A stretch of 64,000 nt of DNA from Flavobacteriales bacterium (GCA_025055575.1 JANWWP010000038.1:1-64000), one strand, 5' to 3'. Counted from the stretch's first letter, positions 41,810 to 50,331 are shown. A program made the numbers and translations. The notes: generated by a model not told the origin, from the letters alone.

Positions 41810-42469
41810 GTGCGCATTTTCCAGATAATAAGGCATTTGATTTTGTGGGCAGTGGGTGGTATGTGCTTTTGCGGCTGTGGGTCATCCGGTGGCAATCAGC
41901 CCCTGGCTATTGCGCCTACTGCGCCGACAAAAGTATTTGAACCCCAATGGACAAAGGGAGCTCATTTATTATATCTTATAAAAATTTCAGAAAAAGTTCG
42001 GTTCAATTTGGACGTTGAAATAATCTCCACAGACCCCGAGCTCCGATTCAATTTTTACATGAATAACATGGATTTCACCTTTGGATCGGTAACCGTGACG
42101 CGCTCAGCCTTGCTCCACGCAGTTCATCATCAACTTCTCTTCCCCGACGGGAATTCTTTATTCAATGACAGAACGGCTTTGGTGGTGAGCCGTACCGTGT
42201 ATGAGAATCTTATTTTTTCGCGCAAGGCCCGGATTACTCTGGAAAGTGAGCCCGAAGTGGAACTGTTGTTTTTTGAAAATGAAAATTTTTCTTTTGAACT
42301 GGATGGTCAGCCTTATCAGGTCAAATGTTTGATGGCCAAAGACAAAAAAGAGAGCACCTCGCTGCTTATTTTTCGAAACACGATTTATCCCCTCGTCGCC
42401 CGGTGGACACTACCCAATGGCATGAGCGGGGAACTGTTACAGTGGAAAAATCCCAGTCGAGAACAATAA
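41810..42469 (+). CDS. Probable lipoprotein, unknown function
   Basis: 219 aa with a GTG start. N-terminal hydrophobic segment (IIRHLILWAVGGMCFCG) ending in Cys-Gly-Cys, a weak lipobox, then a Ser/Gly/Pro linker. The mature part (VRFNLDVEIISTDPELRFNFYMNN, ALVVSRTVYENLI, LESEPEVELLFFE) looks all-beta. No known family recognised. It stands alone, with its own promoter box, and converges with tRNA-Arg. Confidence 0.6.
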   Translation: MRIFQIIRHLILWAVGGMCFCGCGSSGGNQPLAIAPTAPTKVFEPQWTKGAHLLYLIKISEKVRFNLDVEIISTDPELRFNFYMNNMDFTFGSVTVTRSALLHAVHHQLLFPDGNSLFNDRTALVVSRTVYENLIFSRKARITLESEPEVELLFFENENFSFELDGQPYQVKCLMAKDKKESTSLLIFRNTIYPLVARWTLPNGMSGELLQWKNPSREQ

Positions 42470-42492
42470 ACTGGGAAAGGAAACTGGATTCG

Positions 42493-42566
42493 TGCACCCG
42501 AAGAGACTCGAACTCCTAACCTTCTGATCCGTAGTCAGATGCTCTATCCAATTGAGCTACGGGTGC
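42493..42566 (-). tRNA. tRNA-Arg (anticodon ACG)
   Basis: 74 nt on the minus strand. Acceptor GCACCCG pairs with CGGGTGC, discriminator A; D arm AGCTCAATTGGATAGAGC; anticodon loop CTACGGA with ACG complementary to 42530-42532; T arm with GTTCGAGTC. CCA is not encoded. The first anticodon base would be deaminated to inosine, which requires a TadA not seen in the window. Confidence 0.96.
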
Positions 42567-42576
42567 AATCAGGCTG

Positions 42577-42584
42577 CAAAGGTA
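42577..42584 (-). promoter_or_regulatory. Bacteroidota -7 box for tRNA-Arg
   Basis: TACCTTTG on the minus strand, 10 bp before the mature tRNA 5' end. The same spacing is seen at the other two tRNA genes of the window. Confidence 0.55.
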
Positions 42585-42596
42585 GGAAAAAATCTG

Positions 42597-42875
42597 CTAA
42601 TCCAAAGTGACAATGAGTCCTTTTTGCTTCAGGCGCTGATACATGGAAAGTAGCTGGGAACGCACGCCATGTTTTATATCGCACTTTCCTGTAGTGTGCA
42701 CGATCCAGGCACATTGTTCCGCTTGGTAAGGGTCGTGTCCGCAAATTTTGGTGAGGCATTCGATGACGAACTCGAAAGTGTGGTAGTCATCATTGTGCAA
42801 AAAAAGAATGGCCCCTTCATCCGAGTCCGAAAAAACAGAAATTTCTTCTTCCTCTTTGCGAAAAGGATGGTTCAT
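42597..42875 (-). CDS. clpS: ATP-dependent Clp protease adaptor ClpS
   Basis: 92 aa from the ATG at 42875; an open frame further upstream overlaps the divergent promoter region. The N-degron-binding motif is clear: AILFLHNDDYHTFEFVIECL, followed by EQCAWIVHTTGKCDIKHG. ClpS delivers N-end-rule substrates to ClpA/ClpC-ClpP. Preceded by TATTTTTG (21 bp gap) and divergent from the dehydrogenase gene. Confidence 0.92.
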   Translation of the reverse strand: MNHPFRKEEEEISVFSDSDEGAILFLHNDDYHTFEFVIECLTKICGHDPYQAEQCAWIVHTTGKCDIKHGVRSQLLSMYQRLKQKGLIVTLD

Positions 42876-42896
42876 GTTGTGGCTCTTTTCAATATG

Positions 42897-42904
42897 CAAA
42901 AATA
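42897..42904 (-). promoter_or_regulatory. Bacteroidota -7 box for clpS
   Basis: TATTTTTG on the minus strand, exact TAnnTTTG match, 21 bp upstream of the clpS ATG. Confidence 0.45.
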
Positions 42905-42961
42905 CACACGATAGGCTTCCATTGTTTAGGGAAATCAAAAAGGTTGCTTTCATCGTCAGAC

Positions 42962-42969
42962 TACTTTTG
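42962..42969 (+). promoter_or_regulatory. Bacteroidota -7 box for the dehydrogenase gene
   Basis: TACTTTTG with 6 bp before the ATG at 42976. Same arrangement as mpl and DUF5606, suggesting a leaderless transcript. Confidence 0.55.
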
Positions 42970-42975
42970 CACGCT

Positions 42976-44193
42976 ATGAAAAAAATATGCCTAGGTCTGT
43001 TGAGAGAAACTAAATTTCCTCCCGAGAAACGGGTGGCTTTCACGCCGGCTCAATGCCATACCCTTCAGGCATCCGGGCAGTATGATGTCTGGGTTCAGCC
43101 TTATCCAAACCGTTGTTTCAGTGACGCGGAATATAGAAAAGAAGGCATCGAATTAAGGGAGGATCTTTCCAGCTGCGATTATCTGTTTGGGATAAAAGAA
43201 GTGCAGCCGGAGGCCATTCTTCCCGGCAAAACGTATTTTATTTTTTCACATACCATCAAAAAGCAACCTCATAACCGACGACTCTTGCAGACCTTTATCC
43301 AAAAAGGATGCACGCTTATCGATTATGAATGCCTGCGGGATATCAGCGGACAGAGAATTTTGGGTTTTGGTTTCCATGCGGGACTGGTGGGAGCCTACAA
43401 CGCCATCCGCGCCTATGGGCTTAGATATGGAATTTTTGACCTGAAACCGGCCTATCAATGCCGGGATTATGAGGAAATGAAAAAGTATTTAGCCGCCGTT
43501 AAACTGCCTCCGGTGAAGATTCTGATCACCGGGGATGGCCGGGTGGCCCACGGTGTGGTGGAGCTCCTGGAAGAGTTAAATATTAAAAAAGTGGGCGAAA
43601 CAGCTTTTTTGACCCGTGAATTTTTTGAGCCGGTTTTTTGTAAAATAAATTACGACACCTATTACATGCATAAAGGAGGACGGGCTTTTGACAAAGCCCA
43701 CTTCAGGGAACATTCGGAGGAGTATGTGAGCGATTTTTTCCGCTTTGCCCGCGTCAGCGATATTCTGATCACCGGGCATTACTGGGATGCCCGAAGTCCG
43801 GTTCTTTTCACGGTGGAGGAAATGCAGAATCCGGATTTTAAGATTAAAGTGGTGGCCGATATCACCTGTGATATCGGGGGTTCCGTGCCTTGTACCATTC
43901 GAGCTTCCGAGATAGAAAAGCCCTTTTACGGATTCAATCCATTTACGGGAAAGGAAACGCCTCCGTTTGATGAAATGAGCGTGACGGTGATGGCTGTAGA
44001 TAATCTGCCCTGCGAAATTCCGAGGGATGCCTCTCATTATTTTGGCAATGAATTGTCTGTGAAGGTACTGCCCTTGTTGTTGGGCGAAGATCCCTTCCGG
44101 CTCATAGAAAAAGCCACGATTGTTAAAGAAGGATGTTTGACCCCGGCCTATGCCTATCTGGCAGAGTATGCGCACCTACCGGAGGCATTCTGA
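42976..44193 (+). CDS. Saccharopine/alanine dehydrogenase-like NAD(P)-dependent oxidoreductase
   Basis: 405 aa from the ATG at 42976; an open frame upstream to 42793 crosses the clpS gene and is discarded. N-terminal AlaDH/PNT-type domain (GLLRETKFPPEKRVAFTPAQC; DYLFGIKEVQPEAI), a Rossmann motif in VKILITGDGRVAHGVVELL, and VVADITCDIGGSVPCTIRAS near the active site. The layout resembles yeast LYS1-type saccharopine dehydrogenase (lysine-forming) found in many Bacteroidota. Exact substrate uncertain; no lysine pathway genes are adjacent. Confidence 0.72.
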   Translation: MKKICLGLLRETKFPPEKRVAFTPAQCHTLQASGQYDVWVQPYPNRCFSDAEYRKEGIELREDLSSCDYLFGIKEVQPEAILPGKTYFIFSHTIKKQPHNRRLLQTFIQKGCTLIDYECLRDISGQRILGFGFHAGLVGAYNAIRAYGLRYGIFDLKPAYQCRDYEEMKKYLAAVKLPPVKILITGDGRVAHGVVELLEELNIKKVGETAFLTREFFEPVFCKINYDTYYMHKGGRAFDKAHFREHSEEYVSDFFRFARVSDILITGHYWDARSPVLFTVEEMQNPDFKIKVVADITCDIGGSVPCTIRASEIEKPFYGFNPFTGKETPPFDEMSVTVMAVDNLPCEIPRDASHYFGNELSVKVLPLLLGEDPFRLIEKATIVKEGCLTPAYAYLAEYAHLPEAF

Positions 44194-44221
44194 CATGATA
44201 TTTTGAGTGGCGTTTTTTATT

Positions 44222-44229
44222 TAATTTTG
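44222..44229 (+). promoter_or_regulatory. Bacteroidota -7 box for tRNA-Leu
   Basis: TAATTTTG, 9 bp before the mature tRNA 5' end; a TTTG at 44202-44205 may be the -33 element, with a 16-bp spacer. Confidence 0.55.
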
Positions 44230-44238
44230 CAGCCCCTT

Positions 44239-44320
44239 GCCGAGGTGGTGAAATTGGTAGACACGCACGTTTCAGGGGCGTGTGCCGCAAGGTGTGCGGG
44301 TTCGAGTCCCGCCCTCGGCA
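44239..44320 (+). tRNA. tRNA-Leu (anticodon CAG)
   Basis: 82 nt class II tRNA. Acceptor GCCGAGG pairs with CCTCGGC, discriminator A; anticodon loop TTCAGGG with CAG at 44273-44275; a long variable arm (GTGCCGCAAGGTGT) and T arm GGGTTCGAGTCCC. No encoded CCA. A terminator follows directly. Confidence 0.97.
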
Positions 44321-44331
44321 CTTAGAAAATG

Positions 44332-44361
44332 AAAAAAAAGCCTCATTTTGAGGCTTTTTTT
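44332..44361 (+). terminator. Terminator after tRNA-Leu, symmetric
   Basis: Stem GCCTCA / TGAGGC with a 3-nt loop, flanked by eight A on the left and seven T on the right, so the paired region extends and the element can act in both directions. It separates tRNA-Leu from the convergent holin-like gene. Confidence 0.9.
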
Positions 44362-44436
44362 ATGACGCCTGAAAAAAATTTATTCATTGAACTTTTTTAT
44401 CAGCAAACAAACAGGTATTTGCGAAATACCGTGATT

Positions 44437-44856
44437 TCAGAAGCGGCGAATCACGATACGGGATTTACGTAAACCAAATAAACCTTCCAACATCCACGAA
44501 ACAAAAGAAAGTGCCAGCGAGAAAAGGATGGCTGAACCAAATGAAGCCACCTCAAAACCAGGTACAATTTCAGCGGCCAGCGCTATAATCAATCCATTAA
44601 TTACCAATAAAAAAAGGCCTAATGTGAACACCGTGACCGGGATGGTAAGCAGAATCAGAATGGGTTTTAAAAATTGATTGAGCAACCCAATGACGGCCGC
44701 CAGCACCACGGTGTGCCAGAGAGAGGCAATTTGGACGCTTCCCATCAGTTGGTCTGAAAGCCAAATGGCGAGTACTTGCACGCCAAACAACACCAAAGTC
44801 CTGAAAATGGACTGACTTTGAGTAGAAGGAGCTGGGGAGGGCTGTGGCGCTTCCAT
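44437..44856 (-). CDS. Phage-holin-4_2-like membrane protein
   Basis: 139 aa from the ATG at 44856; a GTG two codons earlier overlaps the cyanophycinase stop and is an alternative. Four membrane helices with the family signature IGLLNQFLKPILILLTIPVTVFTLGLFLLVINGLI. Despite the family name (pfam04020), chromosomal copies like this are ordinary small membrane proteins of unknown function; no phage genes are nearby. Last gene of the cyanophycinase unit. Confidence 0.85.
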   Translation of the reverse strand: MEAPQPSPAPSTQSQSIFRTLVLFGVQVLAIWLSDQLMGSVQIASLWHTVVLAAVIGLLNQFLKPILILLTIPVTVFTLGLFLLVINGLIIALAAEIVPGFEVASFGSAILFSLALSFVSWMLEGLFGLRKSRIVIRRF

Positions 44857-44861
44857 GGCCA

Positions 44862-45734
44862 CTAGGATGTCACATTGACGTTGGCCGGTTCGAAGCGCCG
44901 CGTTCGGATGTCGTACTTATTGCCTTTTTCCATGATGTGCACCACAAGATTTTCCACGCTGATAGGTTGGCCTTCCTCAATGTCGGCAATGTTACAGTGC
45001 CGGATAAAACGCCCGTCGATGATGAAGGTGGCTCCGGAGCCAATGCCTTCTAACTCCGTGCCGTGGCGAATGATGACACCTGTATCTTCCCCCAGCCCAA
45101 TGCCGATGGCCTGAGGGTTGGCAGCCACAGCCTGGGCCAGCCGGGGGAATCGTCCACGTTTATTGAAATGAGAATCAATGATAATGTCTTTATTGAACCC
45201 AAGTCCCGTTGTGATCTTAACTTCGCCTTTGAGGTGGGCGTTGGAGGCGTTTCCTTGGTAAATCATGGTGTTACTCATCGCCATAGCGCCGGCGCTGGTG
45301 CCTGCAATCACAAAATATTCCGTACGATAGCGCTCATGCAGTATTTCCAAGAACCGTGTGCCTCCGAAAATAGAAGTGAGACGAAGCTGGTTGCCACCTG
45401 AAAACATCACAGCATCAGCTTCCATCAGGCGACGCACATACACATGGTTCGTAGCGTCTGTTCGGTTGCGGATGCGCATGTGGTCCACCCGTGTGCGCCC
45501 GAGCTTTTCAAAGGCTTGTCTATAATTTTCAAACACCTCATCGGGGATCGATGAAGCCGTAGTGATCACTTCAATTTTCTTGGTTTCGTCGCCGACAAGG
45601 TCCACAATATTCCGCAGAATGCCGAGCTCAAAAAAATTCAGGTTATTTCGTTGGATGATGCCCAGTTCCAGGTCGGTTCCTTTGTCTTCTGCGCCGCCCA
45701 CCGGCACCAAGATGCCTTTTATTTCAGGATCCAT
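44862..45734 (-). CDS. cphB: Cyanophycinase-like peptidase (S51 family)
   Basis: 290 aa. LVPVGGAEDKG at the start, DAVMFSGGNQLRLTSIFGGT, the catalytic serine elbow VIAGTSAGAMAMS, SHFNKRGRFPRLAQAV and IGIGLGEDTGVII, as in CphB. The enzyme hydrolyses cyanophycin (multi-L-arginyl-poly-L-aspartate) to dipeptides. No cyanophycin synthetase or isoaspartyl dipeptidase lies within this window, so its substrate here is unproven. A TAATTTTG box is 20 bp upstream. Confidence 0.88.
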   Translation of the reverse strand: MDPEIKGILVPVGGAEDKGTDLELGIIQRNNLNFFELGILRNIVDLVGDETKKIEVITTASSIPDEVFENYRQAFEKLGRTRVDHMRIRNRTDATNHVYVRRLMEADAVMFSGGNQLRLTSIFGGTRFLEILHERYRTEYFVIAGTSAGAMAMSNTMIYQGNASNAHLKGEVKITTGLGFNKDIIIDSHFNKRGRFPRLAQAVAANPQAIGIGLGEDTGVIIRHGTELEGIGSGATFIIDGRFIRHCNIADIEEGQPISVENLVVHIMEKGNKYDIRTRRFEPANVNVTS

Positions 45735-45754
45735 TAATTAATTAAAATACAGGA

Positions 45755-45762
45755 CAAAATTA
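45755..45762 (-). promoter_or_regulatory. Bacteroidota -7 box for cphB
   Basis: TAATTTTG on the minus strand, exact TAnnTTTG match, 20 bp upstream of the ATG. Confidence 0.45.
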
Positions 45763-45823
45763 GATAAATGTTATGGTCGGTTCCAGGGTTGGGAACCCGA
45801 TTGCTTAACAATTAAATAACACT

Positions 45824-46402
45824 TCAGACCCGTGCAGGTTTCTTTTTCTGGCCCGGAAATTCCATTTTATAAGTGGTTTTCACCAAACCCTGACTGATGG
45901 CTTTCAGGTCATTTTGTAGCATTTTGCGCCGTAAGGCCGGCAGGTGATCTACAAATAGAATACCATCGAGGTGATCGGCTTCATGCTGGATAATACGGGC
46001 TGCAATTCCTGAGAAAACTTCATCGTGGAAGCTCCAGTCGGGGTCATAATACTGAACCCTTACGATGGAAGGGCGCTCCACATCCTCGCGAACTTTGGGG
46101 ATGCTCAGACAGCCTTCATTGAAAAACCAATCGTCTCCATATTCTTCCACTATCACGGGATTGATGAAAACCTTTTTGAAATTGGCCACCGCAGGATCCT
46201 CCTCGGAAAAAGCTTCGCCATCGGTCACAAATATGCGCAGGGACTGACCTATCTGCGGGGCAGCCAGACCCACACCTGAGGCTGCGTACATGGTTTCATA
46301 CAGATCTTCGATCAAGGCCTTCAGTCCGGCATGATTTTTTGTTATGTCGGCGGCTGGTCTTCGAAGTGTCACATGGCCATAGGCCAGAATAGGATGAATC
46401 AT
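45824..46402 (-). CDS. def: Peptide deformylase
   Basis: 192 aa. All three family motifs are present: GVGLAAPQIGQ, EGCLSIP (metal-binding Cys) and QHEADHLDG (two metal-binding His and catalytic Glu). It removes the formyl group from nascent proteins. Its ATG follows the stop of the upstream T9SS protein gene with no gap (TGAATG), an unusual partner, so it may depend partly on that transcript. Confidence 0.95.
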   Translation of the reverse strand: MIHPILAYGHVTLRRPAADITKNHAGLKALIEDLYETMYAASGVGLAAPQIGQSLRIFVTDGEAFSEEDPAVANFKKVFINPVIVEEYGDDWFFNEGCLSIPKVREDVERPSIVRVQYYDPDWSFHDEVFSGIAARIIQHEADHLDGILFVDHLPALRRKMLQNDLKAISQGLVKTTYKMEFPGQKKKPARV

Positions 46403-48277
46403 TCAGTGTTTTATAAAACGATGTTGCAAAAATCGTGCACCAGAAAGTTTCAGGATGTAAAACCCGGGTTCCATTGTGGAGACAGGCACCTGCACCCAAG
46501 CGCTACCGGAGATGGGCATAGCCAGAACCGTTCGGCCGGCAGCATCGAAGATTTCCAGACGGTTGGCATGCGTATCATCGGTCCAGGTGACGCTTAGGAT
46601 GTCCGTCACCGGGTTGGGATACACTTGCATTGAAAGTTTTTCCTGAATATCTTCCAGGGACACCAAACTGGACACTACGATCACCTGGGAAGTATCACTG
46701 CATCCGTAAGCATTGAAGAAAACACAACTGTAGGGCCCGGTGTATTTAGGTTCGTACGTGGGACCTGTGCCGTTGGGAAACACCGGTTGTCCATTGTACA
46801 GCCATTGGTATGAAGCCGCAGGCGGCGATACCACGGATAAAATGCCATTGTTGTTGGCTATGGTGGCATTGTACAGGCCAGGCCAATGGCCAATTGTCAC
46901 GTCAGGAGAAAGGCTTGTACAACCCGTACCGGGGTGGGTGATACGCACCCTGTATTGTCCACTGTCTGAAGCAGAAAGACTGTTTTGGTCTTGGCCGGGA
47001 ATGATCTGCCCATTTCGGAACCAGGTGTATATCCAGTTGCCAGGAGTGGTGGCAAGCGTCACCGTCTGTCCCTCGCACACGGTGTCGTTGGGTTGTGCAC
47101 TGATCTGGGGCGTCAGGGGACTGGGATAAATCACCAGAGTGTCGGTGGTCACAATTAGGGTATCCAGAACTTTAGCTATCGTAAAAGAACCCGTCATGCC
47201 TCCGCCAAAAGGGGATGAAGTAGTAAAGTTGTAAGTGCCGGCCCCGGAGATTTGTATAGCATAGGTGCCCCCGTCGTCGTCCTGGGAGCCAAATGGAGGG
47301 CCTGTATCTGCATCCCAGAAAGACAACGCCAGATTGAAGGACTGCAGCACCACAGACAATGGGCCCCAACTGGCAGAAGTGCCGCTGGGCGCTTCGGGGC
47401 TTTGGTAGAACCCTGGGCCGTGGGTCAGTTGAAAGTAAAATTCCGGGGACTGTGTGCAAGCCCCAAAAAGTTGTGGCTCTTCGATATCCCCGCACCACCA
47501 GTTGCCGTTGGATGTACAAGAGACTTGCGTGAGCACATATTTGAAAATTTTTGTTCCCAGGGTCACGATGTAAGTACCGGGCGCAGAATAATGCACGGGG
47601 GCCGGGTTTTGGAAGGTAGAAGTCTGTCCGTTGCCAAAATCCCAGAGCCATTCTGTGCTGAAAGGCGCCCCCACATTGATCAGGGCATTGAATTGGGCCG
47701 TCAGGCTGTCGCAACCCTGAGATGGCGTATAGGTGAATCCGCTGTTGCCACCGGCTGGGGGTTGCACATGAAAAACATATTCCAATTGAGAGGTCTGATT
47801 TTGGTTTCCAAAGGGTGTCGCCGCCGTGCCTATGATGGTGATAACTGCCGTGTAGCTGCCCGGCACACACACCGGTGTACCGCAAAAACGGATGCAGGCC
47901 CATTTTTCCCCGCTGGACGGAGCATAATTACAGTTGTTGGCGCTGTTATTGCACTGCCAGGTGATCCCATTAGGCAGTCCGCTGATGTTTTGAAACCATA
48001 CATTCACTATCTGGATGTTGCCTATTCCGCTGATGTTGGTATCGGGCGGCATGTAGAAAGTGACATCTTCAGAATAATATTCTCCCACTGTCATCACGGG
48101 AGACTGTCCTGAAGGCGGGCATTGGGCCCCCTGGGGCTGATAGCATCCGGTATTGGGCGTGCAGGCGCCGCACTGGGCTGATAGAGAAAGGCTGGAACTA
48201 TACAACAAACCCCCAATCAGCGCACAAACCCTCAAAAAATTTGTGCAAAATTTGAGATTGGATGAATAATAACTCAT
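46403..48277 (-). CDS. Secreted PKD/Ig-like protein with T9SS sorting domain (paralog 1)
   Basis: 624 aa. Signal peptide (about 15-35), a Cys-rich opening (QCGACTPNTGCYQPQGAQC), an Ig-like domain, a PKD domain at about 195-245 (STEWLWDFGNGQTSTFQNP), a domain at about 255-370 with GDIEEPQLFG and LALSFWDADTG ... SQDDDGGT that looks C2-like, two further Ig-like domains (VCEGQTVTLATTPGNWIYTW; SYQWLYNGQPVFPN) and a C-terminal sorting domain (MQVYPNPVTDILSVTW). Tandem paralog of the next gene. Probably a surface or secreted adhesin or binding protein. Confidence 0.8.
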   Translation of the reverse strand: MSYYSSNLKFCTNFLRVCALIGGLLYSSSLSLSAQCGACTPNTGCYQPQGAQCPPSGQSPVMTVGEYYSEDVTFYMPPDTNISGIGNIQIVNVWFQNISGLPNGITWQCNNSANNCNYAPSSGEKWACIRFCGTPVCVPGSYTAVITIIGTAATPFGNQNQTSQLEYVFHVQPPAGGNSGFTYTPSQGCDSLTAQFNALINVGAPFSTEWLWDFGNGQTSTFQNPAPVHYSAPGTYIVTLGTKIFKYVLTQVSCTSNGNWWCGDIEEPQLFGACTQSPEFYFQLTHGPGFYQSPEAPSGTSASWGPLSVVLQSFNLALSFWDADTGPPFGSQDDDGGTYAIQISGAGTYNFTTSSPFGGGMTGSFTIAKVLDTLIVTTDTLVIYPSPLTPQISAQPNDTVCEGQTVTLATTPGNWIYTWFRNGQIIPGQDQNSLSASDSGQYRVRITHPGTGCTSLSPDVTIGHWPGLYNATIANNNGILSVVSPPAASYQWLYNGQPVFPNGTGPTYEPKYTGPYSCVFFNAYGCSDTSQVIVVSSLVSLEDIQEKLSMQVYPNPVTDILSVTWTDDTHANRLEIFDAAGRTVLAMPISGSAWVQVPVSTMEPGFYILKLSGARFLQHRFIKH

Positions 48278-48381
48278 TCTATATGAATATGCTTTAATGC
48301 AAATAATTAATGCTGTCTTTTTTATATTAAACTTAAATAAAATAAAAAAAGATTTCGAAATTCACTCCCCCTGAGGCCACC

Positions 48382-50229
48382 CTACTTCCGGATCAAACGT
48401 TGGTGCCAGTGGTTGTCGTGGGATACAAATTTTACAAGATAAACACCAGAAGGCAGGCCTTCCAAAGATATGCGGACGGTTTGCCCAGCGGCCGCAATTT
48501 GATAGCGGACTTCCCGACCGCTGGGATCCAGCACGCTGAGCTTTCCGGCATGGTTCTGCGGTACTTGAATAAATAAGTCGTCGGTGGCTGGGTTGGGCCA
48601 GAGAGCCAGTGCCTGAGCCTCTGTATTCGAAAGGCTGAAGTTCGAAATGGTCACCACGTTGGAAGTGTCAGAACATCCGTAGGAATTGGTGATGACTAAT
48701 GCAAAACTCCCGTTCCCGGGAACATTTAGATCTTTTCCGGAGCCGCCAGGATTGATGGGGTTTCCATTCCATAGCCATTGATAGGTGAAATTACCCACGA
48801 AAGAAGTGGTCAGTTGGTTGGGATTAAAAGGATTCACCGTGATGCCATTGGTAGAAAAATTACTAGGAATGCCGGGATTGATTACGGCGGTCACAGAAGG
48901 CGTCATTACACTGCAACCGGACTGGGGGTCCATGATTTTCACAGAAATATTCCGAGTGACAGGAAATCCTGAAGTGGCCGTCACCACATACACGGAATCA
49001 TTGGCGCCGGGAAGGGGCGTGGTGTCGTTTTCAAACCATTGGTAGAGGTAGCCCCCCGGCACTTTCAATTGGATATCGGTTCCTTCGCACACAGTGAGGC
49101 CCGGGAAAGCCTGTATGGGGGTGGCGGGAGGTAAATTGTAAATCACAAGGGTATCCGTGAAAGGATACGAAGCATTTAACTGCTGAATCACCGTAAAAGA
49201 TCCGGTGGAACCACCACCTCCGCTGGGCGCTGTGGTTGAAAAATTAAAGGTGCCGGGGCCGGGAATCTGGAATGTAAAAGTGCCGCCGTTGTCATTGGCC
49301 GAAACAGGGTCATAATCCCAAATGCTCAGCGAAATGGAAAAACTATTTAAAACGATCCCAAGGTTATTAAAGCTGGCAGGGTTGCTGTCTGAAACGTAGT
49401 TGGATTGGTAGGTGCTTGTCCCGTGGGTTAAAACAAAATACAAATCCGGGAGACCTCCAAATGCTTCTTCAATATCGCCGGAATACCACCCTCCTGAAGC
49501 CGATACGACCAGACTGTTAAAAACTAAATCATAGACGTTGGTGGTCAACGACACGGGATAAACCCCCGGCGCTGTGTATGGTACGGGAGGAGGATTCTGA
49601 AGGGAAGAAGTTTGGCCGTTGCCAAAATCCCACTGCCAAGTGGTCATCTGAGGTTCTCCCACATTGAGCAGGGCATTAAAAGTGACTGTGGCGGTATCGC
49701 AACCGCTGGCCGGGTTAAAGGTGAAAAACGGATTTCCGCCGGACTGAGGCGCAATGTGCAAATTCAGCGTAAAACTTTGAGGTTGCACTTGCTGCCCCAA
49801 GGGCGTCTGAACAGTAGCCGTCACATTCACGGTAATGGTGAAATTCCCAGGAATGGCGGGGGTGCCGCAAATCTTAACACAACCTCTCTGGCTGCTGGGG
49901 TTCGAGGTAATCACGTAGGTCATATTGGCGTTATTGGGCTGCCAGGAGAGCCCCTGAGGCAGGCCCGCAACACCCGTAATAACGATTTGTTGGAGCGTGA
50001 TATTGATGCCCTGGTAGGTAAAATTTTGAGGCATCCAAAAAGTGACATCCGTGTCATAATACTGACCCTGCACGCCATCCGGCAGGGAAGCAGGACACAA
50101 GGTGGGGCCCGCGGCGTCGAAGCAGCCGGTATCAATCTGACAGCCGGGACAACCCGTTTGACCCAAAAGGGCTTGGTAGGATGCTAAAGAAAAGGACACT
50201 AGGAGCGAAGCGAGTAAATGTTTTTTCAT
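48382..50229 (-). CDS. Secreted PKD/Ig-like protein with T9SS sorting domain (paralog 2)
   Basis: 615 aa from the ATG at 50229 (MKKHLLASLLVSFSLASYQALLG, signal peptide). Same architecture as its downstream paralog: Cys-rich start (GCPGCQIDTGCFDAAGPTLC), Ig-like domain, PKD domain (TTWQWDFGNGQTSSLQNPPP), the SGDIEEAFGGLPDLYF ... LSIWDYDPVSANDNGG domain, two Ig-like domains (VCEGTDIQLKVPGGYLYQW; TYQWLWNGNPINPGG) and sorting domain (ALWPNPATDDLFIQV). A 104-bp AT-rich gap without a terminator separates the two copies. Confidence 0.8.
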   Translation of the reverse strand: MKKHLLASLLVSFSLASYQALLGQTGCPGCQIDTGCFDAAGPTLCPASLPDGVQGQYYDTDVTFWMPQNFTYQGINITLQQIVITGVAGLPQGLSWQPNNANMTYVITSNPSSQRGCVKICGTPAIPGNFTITVNVTATVQTPLGQQVQPQSFTLNLHIAPQSGGNPFFTFNPASGCDTATVTFNALLNVGEPQMTTWQWDFGNGQTSSLQNPPPVPYTAPGVYPVSLTTNVYDLVFNSLVVSASGGWYSGDIEEAFGGLPDLYFVLTHGTSTYQSNYVSDSNPASFNNLGIVLNSFSISLSIWDYDPVSANDNGGTFTFQIPGPGTFNFSTTAPSGGGGSTGSFTVIQQLNASYPFTDTLVIYNLPPATPIQAFPGLTVCEGTDIQLKVPGGYLYQWFENDTTPLPGANDSVYVVTATSGFPVTRNISVKIMDPQSGCSVMTPSVTAVINPGIPSNFSTNGITVNPFNPNQLTTSFVGNFTYQWLWNGNPINPGGSGKDLNVPGNGSFALVITNSYGCSDTSNVVTISNFSLSNTEAQALALWPNPATDDLFIQVPQNHAGKLSVLDPSGREVRYQIAAAGQTVRISLEGLPSGVYLVKFVSHDNHWHQRLIRK

Positions 50230-50264
50230 TTTCAAGTTGAATCTAAATTGAAATTAATGTTTTG

Positions 50265-50272
50265 CAAAAGTA
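50265..50272 (-). promoter_or_regulatory. Bacteroidota -7 box for the T9SS paralog pair
   Basis: TACTTTTG on the minus strand, 35 bp upstream of the ATG at 50229. Confidence 0.45.
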
Positions 50273-50331
50273 CCCAAATTCGATGTTTTTTAAAAGATGG
50301 GGGCCGCTATCCCTGCGTTGCACTTATTGCG

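Noticed and set aside
42793-42975. N-terminal extension of the dehydrogenase into clpS
   Set aside because: It is antisense to clpS coding sequence and crosses two promoter boxes; the family homology starts at the ATG at 42976.
44437-44856. Prophage remnant suggested by the holin-like gene
   Set aside because: No capsid, integrase, lysin or attachment sites nearby; the family is widespread as ordinary chromosomal membrane proteins.
47172-48112. Long open frames on both strands inside the T9SS paralog 1 gene
   Set aside because: They lie wholly within a well-supported coding sequence, have no domain features and no promoter; typical shadows of a moderately GC-rich gene.
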